The position numbers were made by a program, and so were the translations under genes. The notes beneath the pieces were generated by a model that saw only the letters and a program-made list of their open reading frames with translations, did not search any database and was not told the DNA's origin. Below, piece after piece: positions 34,826 to 51,687 of a DNA stretch of 64,000 nt (positions within the stretch are counted from its first letter, which is position 1; every line of letters starts with the position of its first letter). The stretch lies in contig NC_092338.1 in assembly GCF_046630445.1 (NCBI RefSeq), forward strand, positions 15,223,501 through 15,287,500, given 5' to 3'. The DNA comes from Rutidosis leptorrhynchoides. Its lineage: Eukaryota > Streptophyta > Magnoliopsida > Asterales > Asteraceae.

Positions 34826-35341
34826 AGTCAACAGGAAAATTTTGACTTTTGGAAAGTCAAAGATGGATTGCTGTATTATAAGTACAAATTGTTCATTCCT
34901 AATTGTGAGTTGTTAAGAAAAGCATTGTTGGACATACTAGCATTCAAAGAAGTTAAATGAGATTAGCTATTTGGCCAGATATGAAGAAAGATATGGCTCA
35001 ATGGGTCAATGCTTGTCTAGTTTGTCAGCAATTTAACTTGAATACAACTCCTTATGGGTTGTTGCAGCCTTTGAATATCCCAGATAATGTGTGGACTGAT
35101 TTGAGTATGGATTTATTAGTGGGCTACCAAATTCTAGTGGGTATACAGTGATACTTATGGTGGTGGACGGGTTGACCAAAGCTGTGCATTTTGGTGGGTT
35201 AACTTCTAAATTTTCTGCACTCACAGTTTGCTAATCTGTTTCTTGGAATGGTGTTTAAGTATCATGGGATGCCTAGATTCATTGTTTCAGATAGAGATAA
35301 AGTTTTTTGAGAAAGTTTTTGACTGAATTGTGCAAACTTGG
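34826..35341 (+). pseudogene. Integrase N-terminal part of element B
   Basis: The readable blocks are WPDMKKDMAQWVNACLVCQQF (zinc-binding region, second Cys pair) and NVWTDLSMDLL (first catalytic Asp). After a frame change come VVDGLTKAVHF and FIVSDRDKVF with the second Asp, then a stop. The frame is cut after CTTGG (35337-35341) by element D and continues at 49259. Confidence 0.85.
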
Positions 35342-35389
35342 TGATATCGCTCAAATTATACATATTTGTTATCGCGATATTGGTTCATT

Positions 35390-36723
35390 TGTGATGACCC
35401 GGGAATTTCCGATTAAATATAAACCTTAATCTTTATATGATTCCGACACGATAAGCAAAATTAGTAAGGTTGAGTCTTGAAAATTAAAACATTATATAAC
35501 CTACATAAACATTAAAATATAATAAAGTATCGATAACATAAACATAAATATATTATAATAAGTTATAAATAAAATTATTAAAATATTTTACCAAAGAATT
35601 TCTATCTTAGTATTAATAATTGAATATTATGATAACTTAATACTATAGTATATAAAATAAATATATTAAATATAAATATACAACATATAAATTAAGGATG
35701 TAATAAATAAATAAAGTTCATATTGGAATTTAACATAAAACTTTTAAAAATATCATATAATTAATATTTGATTTATTATCATTATACGTTTATGATATTA
35801 TCTGATATATAAATGATATAGGTTCATGAATCCGAGGCCAACCCTGCGTCGTTCAATATAGTCATATGTATTTTTACTACAAAATACAATACAGTGAGTT
35901 TCATTTACCTTTTTACCCTTTATATTTTTGGGCTGAGAATACATGCACAACTTTTATAAATGTTTTACGAAATAGACACAAGTAATTGAAACTACATTAT
36001 ATGGTTGAATTATCGAAATCGAATATGCCCCTTTTTATTAAGTCTGGTAATCTAAGAATTAGGGAACAGACACCCTAATTGACGCGAACTCTAAAGATAG
36101 ATCTATCGGGCCCAACAAGCCCCATCCAAAGTACCGGATGCTTTAGTACTTCGAAATTTATATCATGTCCGAAGGAGGATCCCGGAATGATGGGGATATT
36201 CTTATATGTATATTATGAATGTCGATTACCAGGTGTTCAATCCATATGAATGATATTTTGTCTCTATGCATGGGACGTATATTTATGAGAACTGAATATG
36301 GAAATCTTGTGGTCTATTAAAATGATGATAATGGTTATTTATGTTAAACTAATGAACTCAACAACCTTTTGGTTGACACTTTAAAGCATGTTTATTCTCA
36401 GGTACGAAAGAAATCTTTCGCTGTGCATTTGCTCATTTTAGGGATATTACTTGGAGTCATTCATGACATATTTCAAAAGACGTTGCATTCGAGTCGTTGA
36501 GTTCATCAAGATTAATATTAAGTCAATTATAGTTAGATATATTATGAAATGGTATGCATGCCGTCAACTTTTGATGTAATGAAATATTGTCTTTTCAAAA
36601 ACGAATGCAATGTTTGTAAAATGTATCATATAGAGGTCAAGTACCTCGCGATGAAATTAACTATTGTAAATCGTTTATGATCGATACGGACTTCGTCCGG
36701 ATGGATTAGGATGGGTCCTTTCA
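35390..36723 (+). repeat. Element C first LTR, internally deleted
   Basis: Compared with the second LTR it lacks about 2.8 kb. The join is at about 35480 (TCTTGAAAATTAAAAC). Element E's LTR keeps the sequence found at the left side of the missing part, so the long form is ancestral and this copy is the deleted one. It ends CTTTCA before the primer site. Confidence 0.85.
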
Positions 36724-36725
36724 GT

Positions 36726-36737
36726 TGGTATCAGAGC
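36726..36737 (+). promoter_or_regulatory. Element C primer-binding site, first copy
   Basis: TGGTATCAGAGC is complementary to the initiator Met tRNA end. The same site follows the second LTR at 45309-45320. The leader after it is shared with E and G. Confidence 0.9.
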
Positions 36738-37155
36738 GGTGGTCTTAGCGAACCATGTCTGCATTAGTGTGTCTAAATGATACGTCGTTAGGATGCATTA
36801 TTGAGTCTGGACTTCGACCGTGTCTGCATATCAAAAGTTTTGCTTATCATTTTGTGTCAAAAATTACCTGCTTATCATTATTAGAGAATCACTTACTTAT
36901 CATTCTTAGTCTAGACATGTTTTACTGCATTGACTGCATGAATAGTGTATAGACAAACTTCATATCTTAGCGTATCTGCTACTTCATATCTTAGCGTATC
37001 TGTTACTGTAACTTTGCCTGACAACTTCTGTAGATTCCTCCGTAACTTATGGGATTTTAGTATTATATATGCATATGTAAATTATGTATTGCAGGGTACT
37101 AATCTACATCCCATAATCTATTTCTTATCGAAAATCCTTCATCTGATCGTACGAG

Positions 37156-37600
37156 GTGAATCCTGCAACCAGTTCGAGTCCCTCAGATTCCGATAGCTAT
37201 TCTGATTGTTATTTCGACAGCTATTCCAACATAGATGTTCACCTAAGCTCCGAAAACAGCGTCATCGGCATGAATCAACCAATCAGCCATTATCAATTCA
37301 TCAGATGGGTTCGTAGTCGACTTAATTAATGGAAACACGCAGAAGGCAATCCCTTCCACCAACCGAATTCACCTCTTGACAATGAACCTGAAGCGTTTAC
37401 CGGCGAACCAGTTCGAGACATCATTTTCAGTCTCATTTCCAGGGTAACTCGACAAGATCATATTCTATCCACAATTCTGAACCTTATTCATCCGCTCGTT
37501 CCGATCGACAATCATTCTGGAGTAATAAGTCAACGAAATTTGAGCTAGAATAATCAATTCGGAGAATATGGTGCAAAATGTACCAGCTTCAGCAACATCA
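37156..37600 (+). pseudogene. Decayed homologue of the E sense ORF in element C
   Basis: The start codon position is GTG instead of ATG. The frame reads MNQPISHYQFIRWVRSRLN, then a stop, then FHQPNSPLDNEPEAFTGEP and ILNLIHPLVPIDNHS, clearly matching 28268-28765. A later frame change disrupts the coiled-coil part. A Ser/Asp/Tyr repeat (DSYSDCYFDSYSN) precedes the conserved part and is absent from E. Confidence 0.7.
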
Positions 37601-39290
37601 CCGGCACCAACAATACAATCAATAACAGCACCAGTACCATCAACAATCCATGCTTCAATATCATCATATGTACTTTGAGTATGATCTTCGTTCTACGTAT
37701 CGTTCTACCTCATTTATCTTCGTTCGACATGGCGAATATGTAATCTCTAAAGTTTTAGAGATTAGTTATTTTAGTTCCAACCGAAAAGCAAATGAGTTTA
37801 ATATCATATTAACTCATTAAATCCATGAATACATCTGAAGAAAATATATATTTACATATGTTTTCATAAAGATTGTAATTAAAAATTCTCTTGTACAAAC
37901 TGTTAATGGTGAAAATATTTTAACGGGTAGGTAATACCCGAGGACTATTTAAATTTCACATTAATAAGTTACATTGTACGTTCTTTGAATCTGTTTCAAC
38001 AGTCATATACTATCCTACTTACATCCACCGATATACAAATCCGTTCACCACAGAATAACCATATTCATCCAATTACATATTTGGATTTTAACCTATCAGA
38101 ATCCAACAAGTGGCATAATGAAGAAATAATGGACACAATAAAAATTGATTAGAAACAGATTAATTAACAATATGAAATTCTATTAAGAATCCACGCTAAC
38201 AAAATCCTAGCTAACTGATCCTAGCTAACTGTTAATTCCGTATTAACATTTAATTATCGCAATTTATTTATCGCAGTTTGTTTATCATAATTTACATCCT
38301 CGCAATTTTATTTATAGTCATTTAATTTCTGTTATTTACTTTACGCACTTTATTTATTGTTATTTAATTTCTGTTATTTATTTTACGCACTTTAAATATC
38401 GGGACACGTATACATAGTTTTGACATATCATATCGACGCATTTATATATATTATTTGGAATAACCATAGACACTCTATATGCAGTAATGAACGAGTTTTC
38501 TATACAGGGTTGAGGTTGATTCTACAATAATATATATAATTTGAGTTGTGATCGAGTCTGAGACGTATACAGGTCACGACACGTATTAATTAATTGGAAA
38601 ATTATATATTGCTAACTGTGGACTATCAATTGAGGACCACCAATATTGGACAATTAAAATGAATTAAAATATTGATTATAACTTATGAAACTAAACAATT
38701 CTTCAAGTTTGCCACTTGATTTCATCTTAAACTTCATTTGTATCTCGTCAATTACAATATGCATTCAAACCTTTTATAATTCTTGAAAACACCTCAATCG
38801 ATAGGATGAATCAACCGCACTTCATCTACGTAAGGAAAGATTTATGTATATAGTATTCCATCTGAGAAACTCTCGACAACTGAGTAAAAGTTTAACATGT
38901 AGCCGCGTCAGATCCTTTGGCATTTATTAGCAAAAAAAAAAATAACTTTGCGATCTCTTTTCAAAGTAGTAAATTTTGTCACAGCTTCAACAAATTAACT
39001 ACGACTTTTCGTTCGAAACAACCTTATTATCACCTTGATGTATATGTATGTTCTTTTATTGTTACCGGGGAACCTTTTATATTCCACCATATTACCGTCA
39101 GCGTTTAATCATCTAAAAACACAATTCTCTTAAAAAAAAAAAATCACCTCGGATCGATAACCAATGATTCAGATATAGTAGCAGTAAATGTAGAGGAATC
39201 AGCAATCAATATTTCGAATCTCGTAGCAATTCTACATCAATAGTTATATGTATACATATAACAATTATCTCCTAGAATTACGATCTTCAA
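37601..39290. other. Element C internal non-coding region
   Basis: It contains the box AACGGGTAGGTAATACCCG at 37922-37940. It also has a stretch (about 38390-38640) that matches the LTR of elements F and G (CATAGACACTCTATATG, CAGGGTTGAGGTTGATTC), so LTR sequence sits in the internal region. Repeats of TTTATCGCA and TTTACGCACTTTA lie at 38250-38400. No ORF is credible. Confidence 0.6.
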
Positions 39291-39299
39291 TTCTGAAAT

Positions 39300-40019
39300 T
39301 TTGAAAAGGCACCCAGTTTACGAATCGATACTCTAAATGTTGAAAAAGCTGAATGAAGCAGCAGAAACTGTAGACAACCGTAAACGACCTTAATCATCAG
39401 AAGTTTGATGATAAAGAATAGTATGTTGGAAAAGCTCAGAAAAGTTGGAACTGGAAAACGGATTGAGCTAACCACGAAGGAGACCAAAGACAAATACAAG
39501 GACCATACCCTATATTCAAAGAATCCAGATAATTCTGGATCCGTTGAAATCTTTAGAGAATATCTTGCTCTGAAGTCATGTTAAAATCTTGCGGAAAATC
39601 TTTCTCCATCAACTATCGAACTTAGAAATTCCAAAATATCATCATCAATATCTTCGATATTTCTGAGGATATTTTCATAAATATTCTCGTCCGAAATTAT
39701 ATACCTCTTCGTGCTTCCTGTGTAACATTAAATTGGAAACATTCAATAGAAAATTTAGTACCTAAAAGCAGATTATGCGAAACTATGAAGAAATCCGTGG
39801 ACAAATCACAAAGAATAAGTTTGACTTCAAAGAATCCAAATGATTCTGTTTCAGATGAAATATTTAACGAATACCTTGCTTCCAAATCTAAACCCTTACG
39901 GATAAATATTCTTCATCATCCATTGATATTAGAAATTCCAAGATACCATCGTATCTTTCATTATAAATATCCTCCATATTTCTGAAGATATTTTCATAAC
40001 TATTCTTATCCGAAATCAT
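39300..40019 (-). pseudogene. Two tandem decayed copies of the long antisense ORF in element C
   Basis: The copy nearer the 3' LTR begins with ATG (40019-40017) and reads MISDKNSYENIFRNMEDIY and ILEFLISMDDEE. It then meets a stop and a frame change before ARYSLNISSETESFGFFE. The second copy (about 39300-39700) reads ISDENIYENILRNIED, ILEFLSSIVDGE, RARYSLKISTDPELSGFFE and FLSFSNILFFIIKLL. Both match the 127-residue ORF of E at 29947-30330. The duplication is absent from E. Confidence 0.65.
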
Positions 40020-40512
40020 TAATCTATTTGTGTTATCAGTGTTACATCATATAGAAACTGTTAGTTTCTATATTCTGTAAACTTTCAAGCTTAAGATATG
40101 AATGTTATTGAAGTAATGTTTGAAACTGATGCATGAGTTAGTACAATATAATGACACTTGATCAACGTGATTATATTACAGCAGGTCATGCTGAGTTTCT
40201 AATGGAATGTGATGATTCACAGATCATAACGTCATCATGTGCCATGTTACATAACTCTTTTATTCAAATTAACTTCTGAACATATCAAGAAAATATATTC
40301 TTGATAGTTCTATTCTCAGTGATTCTGGTAATTCGACAAATCAAATCGTGCCATTACGATTTCCTTCTTAGAACATTAACAATGTTCATTCTGAAGTTTA
40401 TATCTGCGAATTCTGAACCAGTACAAGCGGTGTTTAATCGCAAGAAGAAGAAACGAAGGGACAAAGCTCCAAAATATAAGAGAAAATATAAAGCCCGATA
40501 ACAACACCTAAA

Positions 40513-40686
40513 TTACAAACCGTGTATATCAATGTTTATCGCAACATAAAGACACGGGAGAATTATAAGTACTATAACCCCAAGGACAAAGTAGAAGTAA
40601 GCAGATTCCTCTAGTGGAAGTTGGAAAAGAAGAATAATTGTTACGATAATAAGGATGAAGACAAGGATCAAAACCGGATTAAGCAT
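40513..40686 (-). CDS. Antisense small membrane protein of element C, 57 residues
   Basis: The ATG is at 40686-40684 (minus) and TAA at 40515-40513. It has the same length and order as the ORF at 30832-31005: MLNPVLIL start, QLPLEES loop, ILPCLYVAINIDIHGL end. Replacements relative to E are mainly among Ile, Val, Leu, Phe and Ala. About 13 further codons differ only synonymously. It stays open although the sense ORF and long antisense ORF of the same element are broken. It is absent from the second internal copy of C because that copy is truncated before this point. Function is unknown. Confidence 0.65.
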   Translation of the reverse strand: MLNPVLILVFILIIVTIILLFQLPLEESAYFYFVLGVIVLIILPCLYVAINIDIHGL

Positions 40687-40762
40687 TATTATAATCTTTT
40701 GGATATATGAACTGAGAAAGATGGCATAGAAGTGGTGGAAACTAATGGAACGGAAAAGGTAA

Positions 40763-40769
40763 ATTTATA
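40763..40769 (-). promoter_or_regulatory. TATA box of the antisense unit in element C
   Basis: TATAAAT on the minus strand lies 77 bases upstream of the small ORF's ATG, against 75 in element E. The surrounding sequence (AAATATCAGAC) is also conserved. Confidence 0.55.
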
Positions 40770-41139
40770 AGGAAAATATCAGACGGAGAAATCGAGGCAG
40801 ATCACCGTATTTAATTATAGAGATCTTAATTTTCTTACTCGCCAAAGAATCAAATCTTTTAGGTTTCGAAGATTTTCTTTTAAATCCCTCGAATTCCGGA
40901 ATTCAACGAAGACAACGTCAAAAGTTATGACGCACCATAAATTCTAAATTTAACCCTGAATCTGTCAACAGTTAAGATGAATCTTTACTTTCCTATTTCA
41001 CTCTTTGGTGATAGCTTCATTCGTACTCTTCCATTAATCAAATCATTTTATCCATATTACTCAATGATAATAAAACTCTATTTATCAACTTATATTCGTC
41101 ATGAAAATATTTTTATTGTTAACCATGACCACCTCACTC

Positions 41140-41175
41140 AAATTTCGGGACGAAATTTCTTTAACGGGTAGGTAC
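41140..41175 (+). promoter_or_regulatory. Element C polypurine region with hairpin
   Basis: AAATTTCGGGACGAAATTT followed by CTTTAACGGGTAGGTAC directly precedes the second LTR and is the same as in E. Confidence 0.75.
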
Positions 41176-45306
<4,131 letters not shown>

Positions 45307-48054
45307 GTTGGTATCAGAGCGGTGGTCTTAGCGAACAATGTCTGCATTAGTGTGTCTAACTGATAAGTCGTTAGGATGCATTATTGAGTCTGGACTTCAA
45401 CCGTGTCTGCATATCAAAAGTTTTGCTTATCATTTTGTGTCAAAAATTACCTGCTTATCATTATTAGAGAATCACTTACTTATCATTCTTTGTCTAGACA
45501 CGTTTTACTGCATTGACTGCATGAATAGTGTATAGACAAAATTCATATCTTAGCGTATCTACTACTTCATATCTTAGCGTATCTGTAACTGTAACTTTGC
45601 CTGACAACTTCCATAGATTCCTCCGTAACTTATGGGTTTTTAGTATTATATATGCATATGTAAATTATGTATTGCAGGGTACTAATCTACATCCCATAAT
45701 CTATTTCTTATCGAAAATCCTTCATCTGATCGTACGAGGTGAATCCTGCAACCAGTTCGAGTCCCTCAGATTCCGATAGCTATTCCGATAGTTATTCCGA
45801 CAGCTATTCCAACATAGATGTTCACCTAAGCTCCGAAAACAGCGTCATCGGCATGAATCAACCAATCAGCCATTATCAATTCATCTGATGGGTTCGTAGT
45901 CGACTTAATTAATGGATACGCGCAGAAGGCAATCCCTTCCACCAACCGAATTCACCTCTTGACAATGAACCTGAAGCGTTTACCGGCGAACCTGTTCGAG
46001 ACATCATTTTCAGTCTCATTTCCAGGGTAACTCTACAAGATCATATTCTATCCACAATTCTGAACCTTATTCATCCGCTCGTTCTGATCGACAATCATTC
46101 TGGAGTAATAAGTCAACGAACTTCGCGCTAGAATAATTAATTCGGAGAATATGGTGCAAAATGTACCAGCTTCAGCAACATCACCGGCACCAACAGTACA
46201 ATCAATAACAGCACCAGTACCATCAACAATCCATGCTTCAATATCATCATATGTACTTTGAGTATGATCTTCGTTCTACGTATCGTTCTACCTCATTTAT
46301 CTTCGTTCGACATGGCGAATATGTAATCTCTAAAGTTTTAGAGATTAGTTATTTTAGTTCCAACCGAAAAGCAAATGAGTTTAATATCATATTAACTCAT
46401 TAAATCCATGAATACATCTGAAGAAAATATATATGTACATATGTTTTCATAAAGATTGTAATTAAAAATTCTCTTGTACAAACTGTTAATGGTGAAAATA
46501 TTTTAACGGGTAGGTAATACCCGAGGACTATTTAAATTTCACATTAATAAGTTACATTGTACGTTCTTTGAATCTGTTTCAACAGTCATATACTATCCTA
46601 CTTACATCCACCGATATACAAATCCGTTCACCACAGAATAACCATATTCATCCAATTACATATTTGGATTTTGACCTATCAGAATCCAACAAGTGGCATA
46701 ATGAAGAAATAATGGACACAATAAAAATTGATTAGAAACAGATTAATTAACAATATGAAATTCTATTAAGAATCCACGCTAACAAAATCCTAGCTAACTG
46801 ATCCTAGCTAACTGTTAATTCCGTATTAACATTTAATTATCGCAATTTATTTATCGCAGTTTGTTTATCGCAATTTACATCCTCGCAATTTTATTTATAG
46901 TCATTTAATTTCTGTTATTTACTTTACGCACTTTATTTATTGTTATTTAATTTCTGTTATTTATTTTACGCACTTTAAATATCGGGACACGTATACAAAG
47001 TTTTGACATATCATATCGACGCATTTATATATATTATTTGGAATAACCATAGACACTCTATATGCAGTAATGAACGAGTTCTCTATACAGGGTTGAGGTT
47101 GATTCTACAATAATATATATAATTTGAGTTGTGATCGAGTCTGAGACGTATACGGGTCACGACACGTATTAATTAATTCGAAAATTATATATTGCTAACT
47201 GTGGACTATCAATTGAGGACCACCAATATTGGACAATTAAAATGAATTAAAATATTGATTATAACATATGAAACTAAACAATTCTTCAAGTTTGCCACTT
47301 GATTTCATCTTAAACTTCATTTGTATCTCGTCAATTACAATATGCATTCAAACCTTTTATAATTCTTGAAAACACCTCAATCGATAGGATGAATCAACCG
47401 CACTTCATCTACGTAAGGAAAGATTTATGTATATAGTATTGCAATCGAGAAACTCTCGACAACTGAGTAAAAGTTTAACACGTAGCCACGTCAGATCCTT
47501 TGGCATTTATTAGCAAAAAAAAAAAAAAAAACTTTGCGATCTCTTTTCAAAGTAGCAAATTTTGTCACAGCTTCAACAAATTAACTACGACTTTTCATTC
47601 GAAACAACCTTATTATCACCTTGATGTATATGTATGTTCTTTTATTGTTACCGGGGAACCTTTTATATTCCACCATATTACCGTCAGCGTTTAATCATCT
47701 AAAAACACAATTCTCTTAAAAAAAAAAATCACCTTGGATCGATTACCAATGATTCAGATATAGTAGCAGTAAATGTAGAGGAATCAGCAATCAATATTTC
47801 GAATCTCGTAGCAATTCTACATCAATAGTTATATGTATACATATAACAATTATCTCCTAGAATTACGATCTTCAATTCTGAAATTTTGAAAAGGCACCCA
47901 GTTTACGAATCGATACTCTGAATGTTGAAAAAGCTGAATGAAGCAGCAGAAACTGTAGACAACCGTAAACGACCTTAATCATCAGAAGTTTGATGATAAA
48001 GAATAGTATGTTGGAAAAGCTCAGAAAAGTTGGAACTGGAAAACGGATTGAGCT
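45307..48054 (+). mobile_element. Element C second, truncated internal copy
   Basis: It repeats the primer site (45309-45320), leader, decayed sense ORF (about 45739-46180), AACGGGTAGGTA box (46505-46523) and following DNA of the first copy at an offset of about 8.58 kb. It ends abruptly at about 48054, before the antisense ORFs. Few differences separate the two copies. Confidence 0.85.
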
Positions 48055-49258
48055 TAAAATACGTTTGGATGCAAGAAAATGAAGATTTGTTGAGTCTGGA
48101 GTGAATCACGGTCGTAATAGGGGGCATCCCGGTCGTAATAAGTTGACATGGATTTTCAGAATTTGAAAGAGGTTGATCATGATCGCGATACAAGCATCGC
48201 GGTCGCGATGTTGCTGTTTGATCCCGGTCGCGATGCGGGCCTGAACTGGTGACTTTTTGCTCCGTTATAAATATTTGAGGTTTTTAACCCTAAAGGGGGA
48301 TGCAGTTTTCCAGCCACGATTTGAAGGGGTTTTTGAAGGTCTACACTCTCCCATTGAAGGCTTGTTATTTCTTTACTTTTATTTAGTTAATCATTGCAAT
48401 TGGTACTCGCTTTTATCATCCGTTTATCTTGTAATCATGAATTATATTGATTTCCATTGTTTGATTATGCTTAGTTACTTTAATATGCTAGGCTAAATCA
48501 GTCTAGTGTTTGCTTGAATGTAAAACTACAAATGTTGGATTGTTCTATCTTAATGATTTAATGTTTTGATGATTGAAATTGATTGTGCTTGGTTAAAGAT
48601 CCGTTCTTGTGCATGTTCTTGGTTCTTAATTCAATTACATAGGTTGTTAATCGTTTAATGTGAGTTAGATTTGAGATGCAATCTATGCTTCAACACTTAG
48701 GTGATCTAGACAATTATCAAGTGATTGTGCCATTGATTTAATTGGTAATTGAAAGACTAGTGAATTACATGATAGTGTAATTGTTACAAATGATTGTGAT
48801 AATTAGGACTTTATGTGAGTTTAGTCCAAATCAAGTCTCATTAGTTTCTATCAAATATAACTTAATCTATTGAAGTGGGTTTATGTGAGTTTATCAACTT
48901 TGATTGATTAGTACTTTGTGAAAAGTCAATACAACTATATTCAAACATAATAATCGGTAATAATTGCAAGAACAATCCGCATTAGTAGTGAATCATTCAA
49001 GTGAACACTGTTTTATCTTTATTGTTAATTCATTTCATTTTACTTCGCGTTGATTGCGTGAATTGAAATACAAACCAAAACTCTTAAACTGAATTCTAGA
49101 ATAATTATTAGTGTTAATATCTCGATTAAACTGCTCTTTGTGGAACGAAGTGGTCTATTACTTATAGATTATTGCATGATCGGGTTATAGTTGCCTGTAA
49201 GTGTGTGATAATTGTTGAGTTTTTAGCTAGTTATTTTAAGGTACGATTTCACATATCA

Positions 49259-49395
49259 CTTGGTCAAACTAAAATGAAGTTATCTTCTTCTTACCACCCA
49301 CAGATGGGTAAACTAAGGTTATAAATAGGTGTCTGGAACAATACTTGAGATGTTATGTGGCTGAACGTCCAAAGCAATGGTTCAAGTTCCTTTCT
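49259..49395 (+). pseudogene. Integrase middle part of element B
   Basis: The sequence reads QTKMKLSSSYHPQ, then after a one-base slip a TEVINRCLEQYLRCYVAERP-like block ending WFKFLS. This is the region around the catalytic Glu of Ty3/gypsy integrase. It lies between insertions D and H and resumes at 51004. Confidence 0.85.
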
Positions 49396-49401
49396 AATGC
49401 C

Positions 49402-51003
49402 TGTTGCACAATACACCATTTATCCTCAAATTTATACAAGATTCAAACACTACAAATAAGCACACACAACTAACGAGCACTTAAGACCCGATCATTATAG
49501 CACTTTTCATGTAAGTATTCGTTTCAAGTTCGTCCTAAGAGAGCGGTATAATTCGAATAATTGAAACTAATAATTGTTCTGGGGTTTGTTTGATTGAGGG
49601 GTTTTGATTGATTTTGATTAATAAATAATACTCGCACAAATAAACATAGTTTAGATTAACAATTATAACTAGTAACAAGTAGAAAGTAACTAAATATTGA
49701 AATATAAATCAATTAACTAAGTAGTGTTCACTTATCTAATCCACTCTATGTTTAGATTGCCCCGTTTTACCCAATTTGCTATCGCATTAGTTGTTGAACT
49801 ATTATATGTTTAGCACCACTACTAAACCTTAATCAAATCACACTATGTAAACTCACATAAGCATTGTATTATAAGATCAAGTTAATTATGAGTGGTCATT
49901 GAGATTATGCTTGGGTTGAAATCACTTAGAACCCTTCAACTATCAAAATCACTTAGGATAATCGAACACTACTATGTTGACTAAAGGCCAATTGAAAACC
50001 AACATAAACTTAGAACACTATCACTTGAACTTCCCAATTTAGTTATCTAGATCACTTAAAGTGTTGAAGCACAAATTGTTTCACTAATCAAATCACTTAG
50101 AAAAGCTAGACAATCTATGTAATCAAAGTAAAGCCTAAAACAAATGTATAACAATGGATCTATAGCTAACACAATAACACTTACTCATATATTTCATTTA
50201 AACAACTTTTATTCAATGATTTGGGGAAAAATCCTTACACTAGAGATTCGTAGATAAGCAAACACAATCAAATTAGCCAAGCATGGCTAAAATTACACTA
50301 ATCAAAAGCAATGAATCACAAATAAACTTCATGTTAAGCTATTATAAGTATTCAATTCAAAACAAGATAAATAAAGGTGGAGATTACAACCTAGATGAGA
50401 AAACTAAGTAGAGCTAATGCTAAGATTGCTTGAGCTTTTGCTTGATCCTCTAAAATTAGCCTTAATCTCCACTTGGATGATGAAATTAGGGTTTTTGGGA
50501 TGAAAATTGTGACAAAAACTGAAGCTCTCCCCTTTAGAACCCTATCTTATCCCTTATATAGTTTAAAAAAATCTGCACCCAAAAATAGCGAGGTGCGCCG
50601 CACCATGTAATAGTACGCCGCACCATACAACGTGGAAACCAGGTGCGCTACACCATATAACTGTAATTTTTCTCTCCAAGTTCTGAATTTAGAATCTAGG
50701 TTTTTAGTGTTAAGGAGCGCCACTTTTTGGATCTAGTGCACCGCACCACTCAACTGCACTTCCAGAATTTTCATTTTTCACTTGGATTTGCACATTTTGC
50801 AATCCCTTTTCACTTTGGACCATGCCCTGCACTTTGGTTCACTAAATAGGCTAGATTTTGGTCAATTTTACACCAATATGAGCTTTTAGCCTCGAACCGA
50901 CACTTTTGCACAAATATCCATCTTTCGGGCTCAATGATCCTCAAAACCGAATGAAATGAGGTAGATATTGCGAGGTAAAATGTGTATAAATCGAGCAATA
51001 TCA
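49402..51003 (-). mobile_element. Element H: Athila-type solo LTR, inverted
   Basis: On the minus strand it starts TGATATTGCTCG, has the inverted partner GCAATATC 32 bases further, and can be ended at GTGCAACA. The start strongly resembles the LTRs of A and D. CTTTCT occurs on both sides (49390-49395 and 51004-51009), and deleting between them restores WFKFLSLVEFHYNTT of element B's integrase. Six extra bases (49396-49401) blur the left boundary. CG-rich palindromic words lie at 50582-50748. No second LTR or internal region is present. Confidence 0.7.
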
Positions 51004-51009
51004 CTTTCT

Positions 51010-51672
51010 TTGGTAGAGTTCCATTACAACACAACTACTCATTCTGCCACAGGGATTAGTCCATTTGAGGTTATGTATGGCAAGGCTCCACTTCAGATTA
51101 TTTGCAAGATACAGTTACAGTTGAAGCACTTCATTCTATTTTGGTGGCTAGGCATGATCAATTGAAGGTACTTAAAGAAGCATTACAACAAGATAATTCC
51201 AAAATGAAATTAGTTGCTGACAAACATCGAACTGAGACTAATTTGCCGTGGGTGATTTGGTGTGGGTCAAATTGCACCCATATAGACAAATTTTTGTGGT
51301 TAGGTGTGTGCATCAGAAGCTCAACAAACGTTATTTTGGTCCCTATAAAGTTTTACAGAAAATTAGGCAAGTAGCTTATAAACTTGAGTTGCCTACAACC
51401 TTAAGGATTCACCCAGTGTTCCATGTCCCCTATTGAACAAATTCAAGGGTTATAATCAGGTTGATTGTCATCCGTTGCCGGAATTTGACAATTTTTGTGG
51501 TCCAATTTTACAACCTCAACATGTATTAGAGTCCAGGGTAATTGTTCGAGATAATGCCCTAATTCCACAAGTCTTAGTCAAATGGGAATTGTTACCAGTT
51601 GAAGAGGCGACTTGGATTTATGGGAAGAATTTCATCAGCTGCAACGTCAAGCTCACCATGAGGACATGGTGA
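51010..51672 (+). pseudogene. Integrase C-terminal part and chromodomain of element B
   Basis: The reading is LVEFHYNTTTHSATGISPFE, then after frame changes VWVKLHPYRQ, YFGPYKVLQKI and LRIHPVFHVPY, then QHVLESRVIVRDN and VLVKWELLPVEEATW. These are the integrase C-terminal SH3-like fold and a chromodomain-like motif of chromoviruses. At least two frame changes are present. Confidence 0.85.
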
Positions 51673-51687
51673 GAATGTGGGTGATGA

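Noticed and set aside
36755..37196. Short frames in the leader of C, repeated at 45338-45779
   Set aside because: They overlap the leader conserved with E and G at DNA level, and the frames are not conserved between the families.
50810..51034. Minus-strand 74-codon frame across the edge of solo LTR H
   Set aside because: It spans an insertion junction and LTR end and cannot be an ancestral gene.
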